From the NCBI RefSeq assembly GCF_000281045.1, contig NW_008246076.1:85511-149510 (forward strand): a stretch of DNA of 64,000 bases. Direction: 5' to 3'. The notes below the pieces were generated by a model. That model saw only the letters and a list, made by a program, of their open reading frames with translations, did no database searches and was not told where the DNA came from. Shown piece by piece: positions 10,044 through 20,400 of this stretch (positions within the stretch are counted from its first letter, which is position 1; the number at the start of each line of letters is the position of its first letter). The position numbers were made by a program, and so were the translations under genes. This stretch comes from Saprolegnia diclina VS20. Its lineage: Eukaryota > Oomycota > Saprolegniomycetes > Saprolegniales > Saprolegniaceae.

Positions 10044-10086
10044 TTTTTTTAGCAGGCTAACGCCTGAACCACTCGGCCAAGCTGAC
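10044..10086 (-). ncRNA. tRNA-Ser(GCU)-like 5' half followed by oligo-A (pseudo-tRNA)
   Basis: Read on the minus strand: GTCAGCTTGGCCGAGTGG then TTCAGGCGTTAGCCTGCTAA, followed by further A residues. This is an acceptor strand, a GCC/GGC D stem with A-box TGGCCGAGTGG, and a 5' anticodon stem with a CTGCTAA loop (anticodon GCT). At the loop the sequence becomes AAAAAAA and then unrelated DNA. No 3' half or B-box is present, so it is not a functional tRNA. It looks like a retroposed tRNA half or a truncated tRNA-derived SINE head. Confidence 0.45.
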
Positions 10087-10220
10087 TTTCGTATATATCC
10101 CTTGCTCTGTATGGACCACACACCGTGTGCAAGTGACTAAACCAAGCTGTTGAAGGATTCCCTCGACAAGATATGACACTGTAGATATGACTCGAGGTGT
10201 ACGGTGCGGTTGTGATAGCG

Positions 10221-10901
10221 TCACGCATCAAATAGTCGCATGGCATAAGCAAAGGCGACGAGCGCCCACGTGACGTGGACCGACATCACTGCTCGCATGC
10301 GCACTTCGTCCATGCCCAGGCACAGGAGCGTGACAAGGCCGGCGTCAACGCCGTCGGCCACTTGCATCTCGTACCAGCCATTGGAGCGCAAGAGACTGGT
10401 CGGAAGGTGTTCTTGGATTCTGGCGAGCACGGGGCCGTCATGACCGTCGGTAAGGATGCTCCAGCCATTCTCTTCCGGTAGCTCCTGCAGCACGAGGTGG
10501 CGCGTGACACCCGTGGCCGTGTCGAGCACTCGACACTTCCGCACGTTGTTGCGACACTCGATCGTCATCAATGGTGTCGGGGTGCCGTCTACGATGGTGT
10601 AGACGTAGTAGTCCTTGGAGAAGACACTGGGTCGCTTGATCAAGGCGACGGGCTTCTTGTCGGTATCGACGAGCGTCGAAACGAAGCGGTCGTGCGCTTG
10701 GATCGTGGCGACCGGCCGCCCGTCGACCTTTGTGGGGGACAACGTGTAGTCGCCCGGTGGCCAGAATCGGCGCTGGCCGTGCAGAGTGAGGCGTCTTGCC
10801 TCGGATGAAGCCAGTGACGGGAACACTGCAATGTTGGCGGCGGTGGCGAGCGGCCGAGGGACACTGGCGAGCTTGGGTCGGAAAAAACGCAGAAACGACA
10901 T
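10221..10901 (-). CDS. LURP-one-related (LOR) protein 4 with C-terminal hydrophobic segment
   Basis: 226 residues, starting MSFLRFFRPKLASVP. LOR features: LTLHGQRRFWPPGDYTLSPT, ATIQAHDRFVSTLVDTDKKP, PTPLMTIECRNNVRKCRVLD, and WYEMQVADGVDAGLVTLLCLGMDE. It ends in a hydrophobic helix (VTWALVAFAYAMRLFDA), like the neighbour at 9072. The two are tandem minus-strand paralogues more diverged from each other than the plus-strand pair is. Function beyond the tubby-like fold is unknown. Confidence 0.82.
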   Translation of the reverse strand: MSFLRFFRPKLASVPRPLATAANIAVFPSLASSEARRLTLHGQRRFWPPGDYTLSPTKVDGRPVATIQAHDRFVSTLVDTDKKPVALIKRPSVFSKDYYVYTIVDGTPTPLMTIECRNNVRKCRVLDTATGVTRHLVLQELPEENGWSILTDGHDGPVLARIQEHLPTSLLRSNGWYEMQVADGVDAGLVTLLCLGMDEVRMRAVMSVHVTWALVAFAYAMRLFDA

Positions 10902-11213
10902 GCCAAGGTAAATTAAGAAATGAGAAAACTGATTGTTTGAGTGCAGCGGATTGTGAGAATTCAGAGCATTTGAATGGTGGTCGAGTTGTCAGTGTGGTAC
11001 ACCACTCGGATACTCGGATACCTCTTCATACTTCATTGAGGGACTCGTAAGCTCACTTGAATATTGATATTGAGAGCCGTTCACCAATACCACTTTTTTC
11101 AGTCACCTCGACGGCTTGTCATGGTCCGGCACATTGTTGTGGTGGTTTCCTCAAACGAAAGTACACATATATTATGTACAATATAGGCATGTATTGCTCG
11201 CTCAAGATTGTTC
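10902..11213. other. Intergenic
   Basis: No gene seen. The sequence contains GCTCACTTGAATATTG-like and AT-rich stretches. It separates the LOR gene start (10901, minus) from the 3' end of the secreted-protein gene (11214, minus). Confidence 0.5.
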
Positions 11214-11822
11214 CTACTGGAGCAAGCAGAGACCCAGCGTCGCGCCAAGAAGTGCGACAACCCGACCATGGACGGCGTCTGTGCCGCTCGCCTTTGTCGG
11301 CGTCGGTGTCGTGGTCATCGGCATGGTCATCGGCATGCTCGACGCCTTCGCCAAGTCGGTTGCTGACAACGTCACCAGCTTGCCGTCCACCATGACGTCA
11401 TTCGCAATCGAGATGCACTTGAGCTCGGGCGTGCCGTCGTCGATGCCGGTGAGCGTCGCGTTGAAGCCCGTCTTGCCGTAGTTGCGCGCGGCCATACCGT
11501 ACTTGATGGCGAGCGCCGTGCCGTCGGTGCCGAGCTGGTACTTGACCGTGTAGTTGGCGCCTGGCGCCGAAGGCGGCGACAAGATCGAGTAGCCCGACTC
11601 GGTGCACGCCGTGAGGTCGACGAGGCAGTGGATCGAGTGGACCTCGGGGTGCTGCAGCGTCAGCGTCGTGGGGTTGTCGACCATGACGCCGCGCGTGATG
11701 CAAAAGTTGTCCATGATGAAACCAGAGAGCGTGACGTTCTTGCCGGTGGCAGCACACGCGGCGTGGGCCGACGAGAGGGCGGCCGAGAGAATGACGAGAG
11801 CGGTCGAGAGGCGGGAGAGCAT
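11214..11822 (-). CDS. Secreted, probably GPI-anchored protein, inverted twin A
   Basis: 202 residues. A clear signal peptide (MLSRLSTALVILSAALSSAHA) precedes a mature domain with conserved Cys: CAATGK, SGFIMDNFCI, HSIHCLVDLTACTESGYSIL, GFNATLTGIDDGTPELKC. A Thr/Pro/Met linker and a hydrophobic tail (VVALLGATLGLCLLQ) suggest GPI attachment. The fold resembles small secreted G-x-x-x-D-x-x-C domains but I cannot name a family. The gene is the minus-strand member of a near-perfect inverted repeat with 12236-12841. I saw one coding difference in the domain (Asn for Lys in SIANDV) and a different last few residues. The diverged paralogue at 21473 confirms the fold boundaries. Confidence 0.8.
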   Translation of the reverse strand: MLSRLSTALVILSAALSSAHAACAATGKNVTLSGFIMDNFCITRGVMVDNPTTLTLQHPEVHSIHCLVDLTACTESGYSILSPPSAPGANYTVKYQLGTDGTALAIKYGMAARNYGKTGFNATLTGIDDGTPELKCISIANDVMVDGKLVTLSATDLAKASSMPMTMPMTTTPTPTKASGTDAVHGRVVALLGATLGLCLLQ

Positions 11823-11836
11823 GTTGCTTGCGTCGG

Positions 11837-11852
11837 GAATTGAAAAGTGAGC
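11837..11852 (-). promoter_or_regulatory. Inr/FPR-like core promoter of twin A
   Basis: On the minus strand this is GCTCACTTTTCAATTC, ending about 14 bp before the ATG at 11822. It is identical to the twin B element and one or two bases from the recalled oomycete consensus GCTCATTYYNCAWTTT. The predicted leader is under 30 nt. Confidence 0.65.
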
Positions 11853-11918
11853 TTTTGCATAATATGCAATCGTTCGTCTCGCTTGTGATCGAGAGGATAA
11901 TGTCTCGTGTTTCGTACG

Positions 11919-11960
11919 TTTGGACCAGGGGTACTATTATATGTACCCATGGTTTGGGCC
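11919..11960. repeat. 26 bp insert AGGGGTAC...GTACCCATGG with 8 bp direct repeats
   Basis: TTTGGACC (11919-11926) and TTTGGGCC (11953-11960) flank AGGGGTACTATTATATGTAC plus CCATGG (11927-11952). The insert has inverted termini GGGTAC/GTACCC around TATTATAT. It is the same design as the inserts at 7961 and 20980, and it lies in the spacer between the inverted twins. Confidence 0.55.
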
Positions 11961-12205
11961 AAGTCGCAATTGGAGCTCCTCGGAACAAATGCCTAATTTT
12001 GGAAATTGTGTTCAGTTTCGTATATTCTGAGAATTCACACCAACAAACTCAGTGTGCACCCGATGGGCAATCACGTCGAGATCGGAGTTCCTCGGAACGC
12101 CACTGCACGCAACCGCAACCCTATGACCTCGTACGACAACAAAGAACAGTGTCCCTAATAGTCTACGGTGTAAGATACACAGCAGAGCGTGCATATTATG
12201 CAAAA

Positions 12206-12221
12206 GCTCACTTTTCAATTC
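12206..12221 (+). promoter_or_regulatory. Inr/FPR-like core promoter of twin B
   Basis: GCTCACTTTTCAATTC lies 14 bp before the ATG at 12236. It is the exact counterpart of the minus-strand element at 11837-11852. A partly palindromic TTGCATAATATGCA-like motif adjoins it on the distal side in both arms. Confidence 0.65.
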
Positions 12222-12235
12222 CCGACGCAAGCAAC

Positions 12236-12841
12236 ATGCTCTCCCGCCTCTCGACCGCTCTCGTCATTCTCTCGGCCGCCCTCTCGTCGGCCCACGCCGC
12301 GTGTGCTGCCACCGGCAAGAACGTCACGCTCTCTGGTTTCATCATGGACAACTTTTGCATCACGCGCGGCGTCATGGTCGACAACCCCACGACGCTGACG
12401 CTGCAGCACCCCGAGGTCCACTCGATCCACTGCCTCGTCGACCTCACGGCGTGCACCGAGTCGGGCTACTCGATCTTGTCGCCGCCTTCGGCGCCAGGCG
12501 CCAACTACACGGTCAAGTACCAGCTCGGCACCGACGGCACGGCGCTCGCCATCAAGTACGGTATGGCCGCGCGCAACTACGGCAAGACGGGCTTCAACGC
12601 GACGCTCACCGGCATCGACGACGGCACGCCCGAGCTCAAGTGCATCTCGATTGCGAAGGACGTCATGGTGGACGGCAAGCTGGTGACGCTGTCAGCAACC
12701 GACTTGGCGAAGGCGTCGAGCATGCCGATGACCATGCCGATGACCACGACACCGACGCCGACAAAGGCGAGCGGCACAGACGCCGTCCATGGTCGGGTTG
12801 TCGCACTTCTTGGCGCGACGCTGGGTCTTCTCCTCATCTAA
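12236..12841 (+). CDS. Secreted, probably GPI-anchored protein, inverted twin B
   Basis: 201 residues and almost the same protein as twin A: the same signal peptide, Cys pattern (CAATGK, FIMDNFCI, HSIHCLVD, ELKC) and Thr/Pro-rich linker, ending GATLGLLLI. The ATG at 12236 follows the core-promoter element. Longer in-frame extension upstream is unlikely because it runs through the promoter and the inter-twin spacer. The near-identity suggests recent inverted duplication or ongoing gene conversion. A surface role is inferred from the signal peptide and the GPI-like tail; function is unknown. Confidence 0.8.
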   Translation: MLSRLSTALVILSAALSSAHAACAATGKNVTLSGFIMDNFCITRGVMVDNPTTLTLQHPEVHSIHCLVDLTACTESGYSILSPPSAPGANYTVKYQLGTDGTALAIKYGMAARNYGKTGFNATLTGIDDGTPELKCISIAKDVMVDGKLVTLSATDLAKASSMPMTMPMTTTPTPTKASGTDAVHGRVVALLGATLGLLLI

Positions 12842-13335
12842 CGAGTTGAATGACCTCTCTTTTGCATACTACCATCGATAATCTATCCCTTTATGAACCT
12901 TTACCTGTACGCACTATGGTAGTCGATTCACATGTCTATGTGAGGTTTTGGGTCATGGTCTGAGGTACTGTCGCTGTCCGATATGCTCTCTTGTACACAA
13001 ATAAGGCTCAAGAGAAGAGCGACGGCGGGATACGAATGCGCGGGGCTATGTAGCTTAGGGGCACGGTGGGTCTGTTGCCAAGATGCGCTTGTGTTGATCC
13101 CCGCAGCGTCTTCTTCGTACTATGAGCATACAAACCGCAAGTTGAAAGTCGTGTTAAGTGCGCATGGGTATCGCTCCTGGGTGGAGAGTGGGTAAAGCGT
13201 ACTTTAGAGGGCACTTTATTAAAATACATGACGATCTTCTCACTGCATTAAAGTATGAAACATCAACACTTTTTTCATAGCTGCGGCCGCCTGCAGAAAG
13301 GCCACATTGCCTTTTGACGGGCAAAGAAGACGACG
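12842..13335. other. Intergenic
   Basis: No supported gene or RNA. It separates twin B from the DOPA-dioxygenase-like gene. Confidence 0.5.
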
Positions 13336-13863
13336 ATGGCGTACCGCGAGTGGCACTTCCACACGTACTTTCACGCAGAGAACCCGGAAGAGCTGGCCAA
13401 GGTCACTGCCCTTCGCAACGCGCTCGTCGCGAACCTCGAGAGCAAGGACCGCCGCTTTGTGGCGGTGCCACTGCACCATTTTGTCGGCAACAAGACGACC
13501 GAGCCGCAGGTGCGCGCCAAGCCCACGCATGGCCTCAACCTCGTGCCCGTGGGCCCGCACCCGATCGGGTCGTTCGAGACGTGGGCGCCCGTCGAGCACT
13601 TTGCTGAAGTCTACTCGTGGTTCGTCGCCAACCGCAACGGCCTCAGCGTCTTCATTCACCCGTTGACGCGCGAGGTACGAGATACTGTGGTCGTCTATGA
13701 AGACAGTTGTGACGATGGGACTGCGTAGGAGATTCGCGATCACACGGAGCGCGCTGCGTGGATGGGCACGCCGCTCGTGCTCGATGTGAGCTCGCTCGCG
13801 ACGCAGCTTGCCGAGCCCGCGTCGCAGTACCCGTTCTTTCACCTTGGCTACGCCAGCGAGTAA
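13336..13863 (+). CDS. DOPA 4,5-dioxygenase family protein
   Basis: Two exons, 13336-13674 and 13729-13863, with a 54 bp GT-AG intron, giving 157 residues. The N-terminus EWHFHTYFH gives the HxHxYF motif typical of the family. VAVPLHHFV, PVGPHPIGSFETW and WFVANRNGLSVFIHPLT follow, and exon 2 supplies HTERAAWMGTPLVLDVSSL. The family includes fungal and bacterial extradiol-type ring-cleaving enzymes acting on DOPA; the length is normal. Unspliced read-through would give a short unrelated tail, so the intron is well supported. Natural substrate is unknown. Confidence 0.82.
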
Positions 13864-15046
13864 ATTTGCAGTTGCATCTCGAGTCGCTAACTAATGCATG
13901 CTTTGTCGTATACGTGCTTGCTTGGAGCTCTAGTCAGTCTCTGCTATTTGGCCACAGTTGTTCGAGCCGAGCGACCACCACTGTACACGGGTCTCGATCA
14001 ATGGGCCCTAGACGTAGTCTGCTCTGGTAATTATGGAGTCATGGCTAGCGACGCTCTTAACGTCGAGTTGATCGTGCTGCAGTGCGCTTGAACACTTTAG
14101 AAGGTACTAGTGCTAGTGGGGCGCTGACTAGGACAAGTTGCGAAGCGGTGCGTTCACTCAGCATGGCGTATTCGGTCGTGCTCGCCAAGGAAAGAAAGCA
14201 ATTGGTCGTTCCCTGGGTGCTCGCAGAGGCAACACTGAGCACGCAATCACAACATATTCTTTCTGCAAGTCGCACGGTTGCAGTCTTTTGACGTTGAAGT
14301 TTGGGAAAATGTACACTTACGTGGCGGCACCTGCTGCTTCCACGCACCCGAGATTCATTTGTACAGGGAGGAGGCACTGGGTATGAGGTGGCGTCGTCGA
14401 TATGCCGTCGGTGTGGACGTCATCGCAGGGGACCTGAGCCGTCACACGCAGCACGAGGTATCGGATTGAAGCGTAATAGCCCAGGTGAGCCCAGGTGAGC
14501 CAAGGTCATGGTACTGCATGAGTGATGTCATGACGTCAATTAGACGACCTCGAATGGATCGCTACGAAACTCAGCAAGATGGCACTAAGTTGCCTCTACG
14601 AGCAACTGCAAGCGCACCGTCGCCGCATTTTGTTATGTCATCTGCCCAAGCCTACTTGTATTGGTCATACAGCTCAGGCTACAGCGCCACAAGGACAACA
14701 CAGGGAGCTGCGTAGAAGCACGGCGGGAGCAAGTGCAAGTGCTGGTATTTCTTCCTTGCGATTGCTTTTCTCACCTCGGCGCGCCCGATTGGCCGTCTCG
14801 CGAGCGCTGTTTCGCGGGTAAAAGGGCAGCTTCGCGTGCGTGTCATTGATTGGCTTCTTTTCAAATTTGGTCGCATTCGATTGGCTGCGGCTGGACAATC
14901 TTGTGGCAAAGGTCATGACCACGTGTTATTCTGGGCGGGCACCTAAAAATTGCACCCGAAACCTCTGAAAACCCCTCTGACGGCTGTCACGTGTGAAACC
15001 CAGTTGGTCTTGGCAGAGGGATCGACGCTCAGTGCCGCTTCTTTCA
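13864..15046. other. Intergenic, no supported gene
   Basis: Only short frames without recognisable domains. A small tandem duplication (GCCCAGGTGA twice) lies near 14480-14505. The last 150 bp are the likely promoter of the CCCH gene and contain a CACGTG at about 14920. Confidence 0.45.
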
Positions 15047-15060
15047 ACTCATTCTGCAAC
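15047..15060 (+). promoter_or_regulatory. Inr-like core promoter
   Basis: ACTCATTCTGCAAC fits the CTCATTYYNCA part of the oomycete Inr consensus and lies 23 bp before the ATG at 15083. Confidence 0.5.
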
Positions 15061-15082
15061 AAGAACACTTCCCCCATTTAGT

Positions 15083-15790
15083 ATGACCACGACGTCGGCC
15101 CAGCGCACGATGCAGGTGCTCGCAAACGGCGACATCGTCGACTGCGCGCGCCTCCCCAACTCGGCCCGCAACACCCTGTACAAGACCGAGCTCTGCAAGC
15201 ACTTTACCGAAACCGGCACGTGTCGCTACGGCACCAAGTGCCAGTTTGCGCACGGCGAAGACGAGCTCCGCGGTGTCTTGCGCCACCCCAAGTACAAGAC
15301 GACAAAGTGCAAGGCCTTCCTTGCCACCGGCAAGTGCATGTACGGCGGTCGCTGCCGCTTCATCCACGACAGTTCGCCCGAGGAAGACTACAGCGACGAC
15401 GAGGCGCACAGCATGACGCGTGCCGAGCAGGACGCCGAAAACATGAAGGGCCGCGGCCGCCCGATCCCGCGCGTGAGCCCGTCGCGCACCCGCCACTTTT
15501 ATGGCGAGCCGGACGCCGAGGGCTCGATCGATTTGAGCTGCTACTCGACGGCGTTCAAGCTCCAGCCGGTCCACGCCGGGAGCTACCCCCCCTTTGAAGA
15601 GACCCGCTTTGCCCGCAAGGAGTACGGCTTTGGCGGCAGCGATACGTCAAGCGACCACACGCCGTCGATGAGCGACGATGAGACGCTCGGCTTGATGCAC
15701 CTCAGCCTCGGCAACAACCAGAGCGACGATGATGTCGGCTCGGGCTCGCGGCTCTCGATCTTCCAGCGCATCTGCCGCGCGTCCGACTAG
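15083..15790 (+). CDS. Tandem CCCH zinc-finger (TTP/Tis11-type) RNA-binding protein
   Basis: Single exon, 235 residues. The ATG at 15083 follows an Inr-like element. Two CCCH fingers: YKTELC-x8-C-x5-C-x3-H ([20 protein letters not shown]) and YKTTKCKAF...[11 protein letters not shown], separated by the standard linker ending RHPKYKT. This is the tristetraprolin/Tis11 arrangement, which binds UAUUUA-type AU-rich elements in 3' UTRs and recruits deadenylases. The acidic Ser-rich region after finger 2 ([11 protein letters not shown]) and the Ser-rich C-terminus could be phosphorylated. The RNA-binding role is family knowledge; targets are unknown. Confidence 0.88.
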   Translation: MTTTSAQRTMQVLANGDIVDCARLPNSARNTLYKTELCKHFTETGTCRYGTKCQFAHGEDELRGVLRHPKYKTTKCKAFLATGKCMYGGRCRFIHDSSPEEDYSDDEAHSMTRAEQDAENMKGRGRPIPRVSPSRTRHFYGEPDAEGSIDLSCYSTAFKLQPVHAGSYPPFEETRFARKEYGFGGSDTSSDHTPSMSDDETLGLMHLSLGNNQSDDDVGSGSRLSIFQRICRASD

Positions 15791-16625
15791 CGTGCTTCAC
15801 TGTGGGGTCGCGACCCTATTTATCATCCCCATTTTTATAAACATCCTCGAGGTTAGAGTGAACACCTATCTATCAAGTCGGCAACTATAAGCAACAAATG
15901 TATTCTAAGTGTTTTTCAACGCTTGGGAACGTGTTTCAGCAAGAGCGCTATTGCGGCGAGTTTTTCTTTGGTCCTGTGAGACTAGCAAACATGGACTAGA
16001 TCGGCGGCCGATGCACGTGATGCAGGTAGAGAGCTCAAGAGCTTCCTACTGATCCATGCCTACTGCATAAGAGATGTCGTGCATCACTGAGATGACGCGC
16101 AACATTCATGAACTCCATCCTCTGCGGTACCGGTTTTGTGGCCCTGACGATCTGGCTTGCGTCGTTCACGCTGCAACGTTTTGTTTTCATCTTAGTCGAT
16201 TGATCGATTGATTGGCATTCAAAGTGTTGAACAAGAACAGACTGCAAATGCTGCCAATTAAGATTTCCGTAGCGCTACGATCCACTCAGATCTCAGTCGG
16301 TTGCTCTACCATCCCACATCTCAGTGGAGTAAGATCTCAGAGGAGCTAGATCCACCAAGATCTTAATCGGCAAATACTTCAGCTACGATCGACACGTGTG
16401 CGTCGCAGCTCTTCAAGTGTCAAGCGCGACCTTCCTGACGACGGCGCGGAGCCTGGCACCGTGGAGAGGGCTTCACTTGAGAAGCTGTGGGAATTCTCGC
16501 TTCCTCCACTTATCCATTAAATTCTTATCTGCAGGTGTCTCGAGGAACACAACTCAACACAACGCAGTTTTGAACGTAGTATGGAGTTACACTAATTACA
16601 TGCCGGATGGCGTCTCAGCTGCGAA
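15791..16625. other. Intergenic with repeated AGATCTCAG-like words
   Basis: No gene seen. Between about 16275 and 16375 the words AGATCTCAG and AGATCTTA recur several times with variation, giving a locally repetitive patch of unknown meaning. Confidence 0.45.
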
Positions 16626-17255
16626 TCAATCGTCGTTGGCGAACGCGCGGTGTCGATAGCAATAGCGGCGAGCGCGGGCGTGGCGACTACACCCTGGCGC
16701 AAGACACTGCTCGCCGCCACCGTGACGCACACAGCGGCCGTTGCCGCGATCTTTCTTGCCGCAGCCTTCGATTTGGCACGTGCGCCGCCCTCCGTGGCGG
16801 TAGCAGAGCTGGTTCATTTGGGCGTAGCGCCGACATCCGTCTTGGAGGCAAAATCGGAGCGTGCCTCGTCGCAGAGATAGGTCGTCGTCGTCGAAGGAGC
16901 TTTCGGCACTAAATGCGATTCCATGGACGACGTCGTCAACCGTCGTCTCGTCAAGTGCAAGTGGAATATCGTCGATGACGGCGCTAGCGCGGAGCAGCTC
17001 GTCTACACAAATGCTGTATTGAGTCGATAGGCAGCTGAGTGTACCGAGAAAGGACTCGGATGGAAGCCACACGGGAAACATCGCCAGGTCGATGCCTCTA
17101 CCGTCGTGTTGGCCTGCGCCTTGGAAGGACGTCACGGCCGCGACAACCGAGTTTGGAGGGTCTTCGGCTTCCCCGCCTGCTGTGGGCTCGGCGTTCATTC
17201 GGAGTATGAGCCCACTCGCGGCGTCGAGCGCAGGACGAGAGGAAAGGGCTGGCAT
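16626..17255 (-). CDS. WRKY19-like Cys/His zinc-finger protein
   Basis: Single exon, 209 residues. The C-terminal third holds repeated C-x4-C...C-x3-H units: CLQDGCRRYAQMNQLCYRHG, CQIEGCGKKDRGNGRCVRHG and CLAPGCSRHARARRYCYRH. These are the short fingers annotated in oomycetes as WRKY19-like, named after an Arabidopsis protein; they are not WRKY DNA-binding domains. The N-terminal two-thirds are acidic and Ser-rich with no recognisable fold. The family is large in oomycetes; nucleic-acid binding is assumed rather than shown. Confidence 0.8.
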   Translation of the reverse strand: MPALSSRPALDAASGLILRMNAEPTAGGEAEDPPNSVVAAVTSFQGAGQHDGRGIDLAMFPVWLPSESFLGTLSCLSTQYSICVDELLRASAVIDDIPLALDETTVDDVVHGIAFSAESSFDDDDLSLRRGTLRFCLQDGCRRYAQMNQLCYRHGGRRTCQIEGCGKKDRGNGRCVRHGGGEQCLAPGCSRHARARRYCYRHRAFANDD

Positions 17256-17451
17256 GCACGTCGCAGGGACGTTGAACCCATAAAACCTACATAGGCATGA
17301 CGTGGCAGGCGTTTAGCGCGTTTAACGCATCGCGGTGACGGTTTCAGATCTGCGACATGCCGTATGCGAAGCCAAGACGAGGACAACTCGGGACACGGGA
17401 AACGTTCTTAGTCCATAAAATATAAGATCGAGCGTATGCATATATATAAGA

Positions 17452-20400
17452 TCACGCAAGCCACGTCGTGAGGGCCGCCTGCGCCTGGGCCGAGCACATT
17501 TGCGCGACGACTGCGGCAACGTTGGTCTCAGCGACCGGCGCTGCGTGGAAGCGCTTCCAGAACGCGCGCTCGTTTTCAATCGCGTCTAGATACCAGAATC
17601 CAGAATCTAGTCCGCGACGATAATGTTGAGTCGAATTGTACCTTGTCCACTGGTCGCTGCCTTGGGTGCGTCGTCGTCCCACGAGTCCCACGCTGTGTCC
17701 TAGCACTTCACTCACAACGGAGCACCCTTGGCACGAAACGAACCTTGGCGGCCGCACTCGATCCAGCCTACGCATTTACCGCCGCGTTAGAGCCTGAAGC
17801 TGCACCGTTCTCTTACGCTGCCGAGGGGCTCGAGAAGTGCGTTCAGCGTCGGCGCAAGGCGAGATGGTCCAAGCCGGGGGGCGAGGAGCTCCATCAGATG
17901 CAGTATCTATGCTGTCATGAAGCGTTTCTTGCATGGATGCCGGCGGTCAACCTTGGCGCGTTGCAACGGATGACAGCTCCAGTGGACGAGCAAGCGCAGC
18001 GGCCCTTGGACCGCGCGCTCGAGCGACGCTTCGTCCCAGTCGTCGCGGCTTCTCGCCTAGCCATACCTCGTCCTTTATAATCCGCTCTCTTTATTATACT
18101 AGTTGACACCGCAAGCAGTAAAAGCGTGTCGAGCAAAAGCGCGTAGGCTTCGCCCATGTCGACAATGATCCAGCGCAGCTACCAAAGCACCTTCAGACTC
18201 ATCCAAACTTGAGAGCGTACGCTGTCGTCGCTTGGCTCGATCCACGAGCTCACGACCAGTACGAGGTGGTGCAGTTGCGACGCCAGCACGGCGGGCGACA
18301 TGACCTGCACGAGCGACGGAAGGAAGCGCACCACTGTGGAGCTAGGGACACAACGTGAGAGTCGTCGGCAAGAGAAAGCAGTTGAACCTCATCGAACGAT
18401 CGAGGCTAGGATCTTTGCCCACGGATGCAGGAGCCAAGGCGCAGTGAGACGCCATGCATGATAGCATCGATGCGCAGAGCGGCTCGGCAAAGCTCGGTGC
18501 TTGCACCAAATAGACGAGCGACGCTTCGATCAGCGCAAGGACATCTGTCTTTTCTTGCAGCAGCCGCGGGTCATTCGCCAAGAGGACTAGACACACAATT
18601 ATAAACTAGGAGTAGCTGCATTCCGGTGCGTACGCGGTAGCATAGTGTCGGTGGTACTCTGTGCCATGGCCGTGAGCACCGCCAGCGTCGGTGTCGGCGC
18701 CGCGCGCTGCACCTACAACGCCACCCCGCGTCAACAATGACGAACAACCCCAAGGACTCACTTCTTGCAGAAACCGCGTGTGCAGCAGGAGCGCGCGAAT
18801 CCCGAGACACACAAAGCGAACGTCGGTCGTCGTTGCTGCTTGGCGCGCTTGCCATGAGAGTAGAAGCTCGGGCGACTCGAGCCAGAGGCTCAGTCGCACG
18901 AGGCCGGGCAGTGTCTGGGCCGCAATGCGTTTGAGCTACAGAATCCAACGCCATATTTCGACACGACAAAATCTTCGTCGTACCTCAAACTGGGACGAGC
19001 AAAAACACTCGAATGTCATGTCCATGTAGGCGTGCCACAGCTCTGAGAAGCGCACGAGCTTGGCGTCGACCAGCTGCTGCACCACCGAGATGCCGGTGGC
19101 CGCAGCCTCCGTGGGCCACGTCGCCAGCGGCGCCATGTCGTGGGCAAACGTATAGTACGCTGCATCAGCACTGACGCGACGCCACACGGTCAGCGCCGGC
19201 TCGCTACATGCAGGCTTGTGAATACCTCTGAGGTACTCGCGTGCGCACCTTAGTGGTGGCGGTACCAAGAAGGCTTTGCTTTCAACAGCGTCGATCGCCG
19301 TCACGGATGTTGCGAGCTGGTGGTGGCCCAGAAGGCTGAGCACCGCATCCAAGCTCATAAGGCGCCCTGTTGAAGGAATTTTCTAGAGTGTATTGAGACG
19401 AGCCATACGTACCTTCGAGGCGCTGCCAGAAGAAATCGCGCTGCGCTGCGTCCGGGTGCACCGAGCACGGTGTCGCGAGCGACGTCAAGATGGACTGCAA
19501 TAAGCGCAAGCTCGTCTCGGATGGCGCCAAAATGCTGAGTTCGGCAAAGGCGCGCACGAGCAGACTCGATTTTTGGCGGACGGTAGACGCGAGGTGCATG
19601 ATGTACTTCTCACACGTCGGAAAGACCACGTGCCAGTGCTTGGCGAGGAACGTGATGGGAACGTGCGGCACGAGTTGCGCGGCGACGTCCAAGAGGCCTT
19701 TTTCGCAGTTTAGCGATGATACTAGACCAAAAGGCGCACCTTCGGCGTGCGCGGCTGGGAGGACGTCGTGCGGCGAGTGCAAGTGGAGCTTGCTAATGAC
19801 TTCTTGAAAGGTGCCGATCTAGTGAGGTACACTAGTGTCTAATATAACATTTCCCTCAAAAGTAGGGACCTGCGTAAACGGATCCGAAATGGCCACGTAG
19901 TTGGTCATCGCGGCGGTCGCGTGCTCTCGGACGCTAAGTTGTTCGTTCTTCATTGCGCTGTAGACCGCCTACCCGTGGTGAGTTTTGTAGGCCATACTAG
20001 AGTCGAAGCACCGGTTTGAGGTCCGTGAGCAGAATCGACGGCAGGTGGTCCAGCGTGTGCCCACTTAGGATATAGCCTGCCGATCCCACGCGTTTGATCG
20101 TGCTCAGCAGCATGGCGAGGAGGTAGAAGCCGCCGTCCAGTGACCGCCACTCGGTGCCATCGGTCTTGCAGAGACGCAAAATGTCGATGAAAACAGCCTC
20201 CAGCGTCGCCAACGGCAGCACTGGCACCAGATGCTTGGCGACGTAGCGCCCGCCGTCCTTGCGCACCTGCGACCACACGTCCGTCACGACCGTGTGGACC
20301 ACCTCGACGACCAAGTCGGTTTTCTACAGCCATTTCGGATCAGCGTGGGCAAACGAGCTTGGAAAAGCACCTCGACAAGCGGGGTCAGTGAGAGCCCGAG

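Larger units (their letters stand above)
11229..12825. repeat. ~640 bp near-identical inverted repeat with ~317 bp spacer
   Basis: The left arm (about 11229-11871) and right arm (about 12189-12825) are reverse complements with only a couple of differences that I could find. They carry twin genes plus their core promoters and a TTGCATAATATGCA-type element. Homology stops just beyond that element and just before the stop codons. The genes point away from each other across a shared 412 bp between start codons. Confidence 0.8.
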
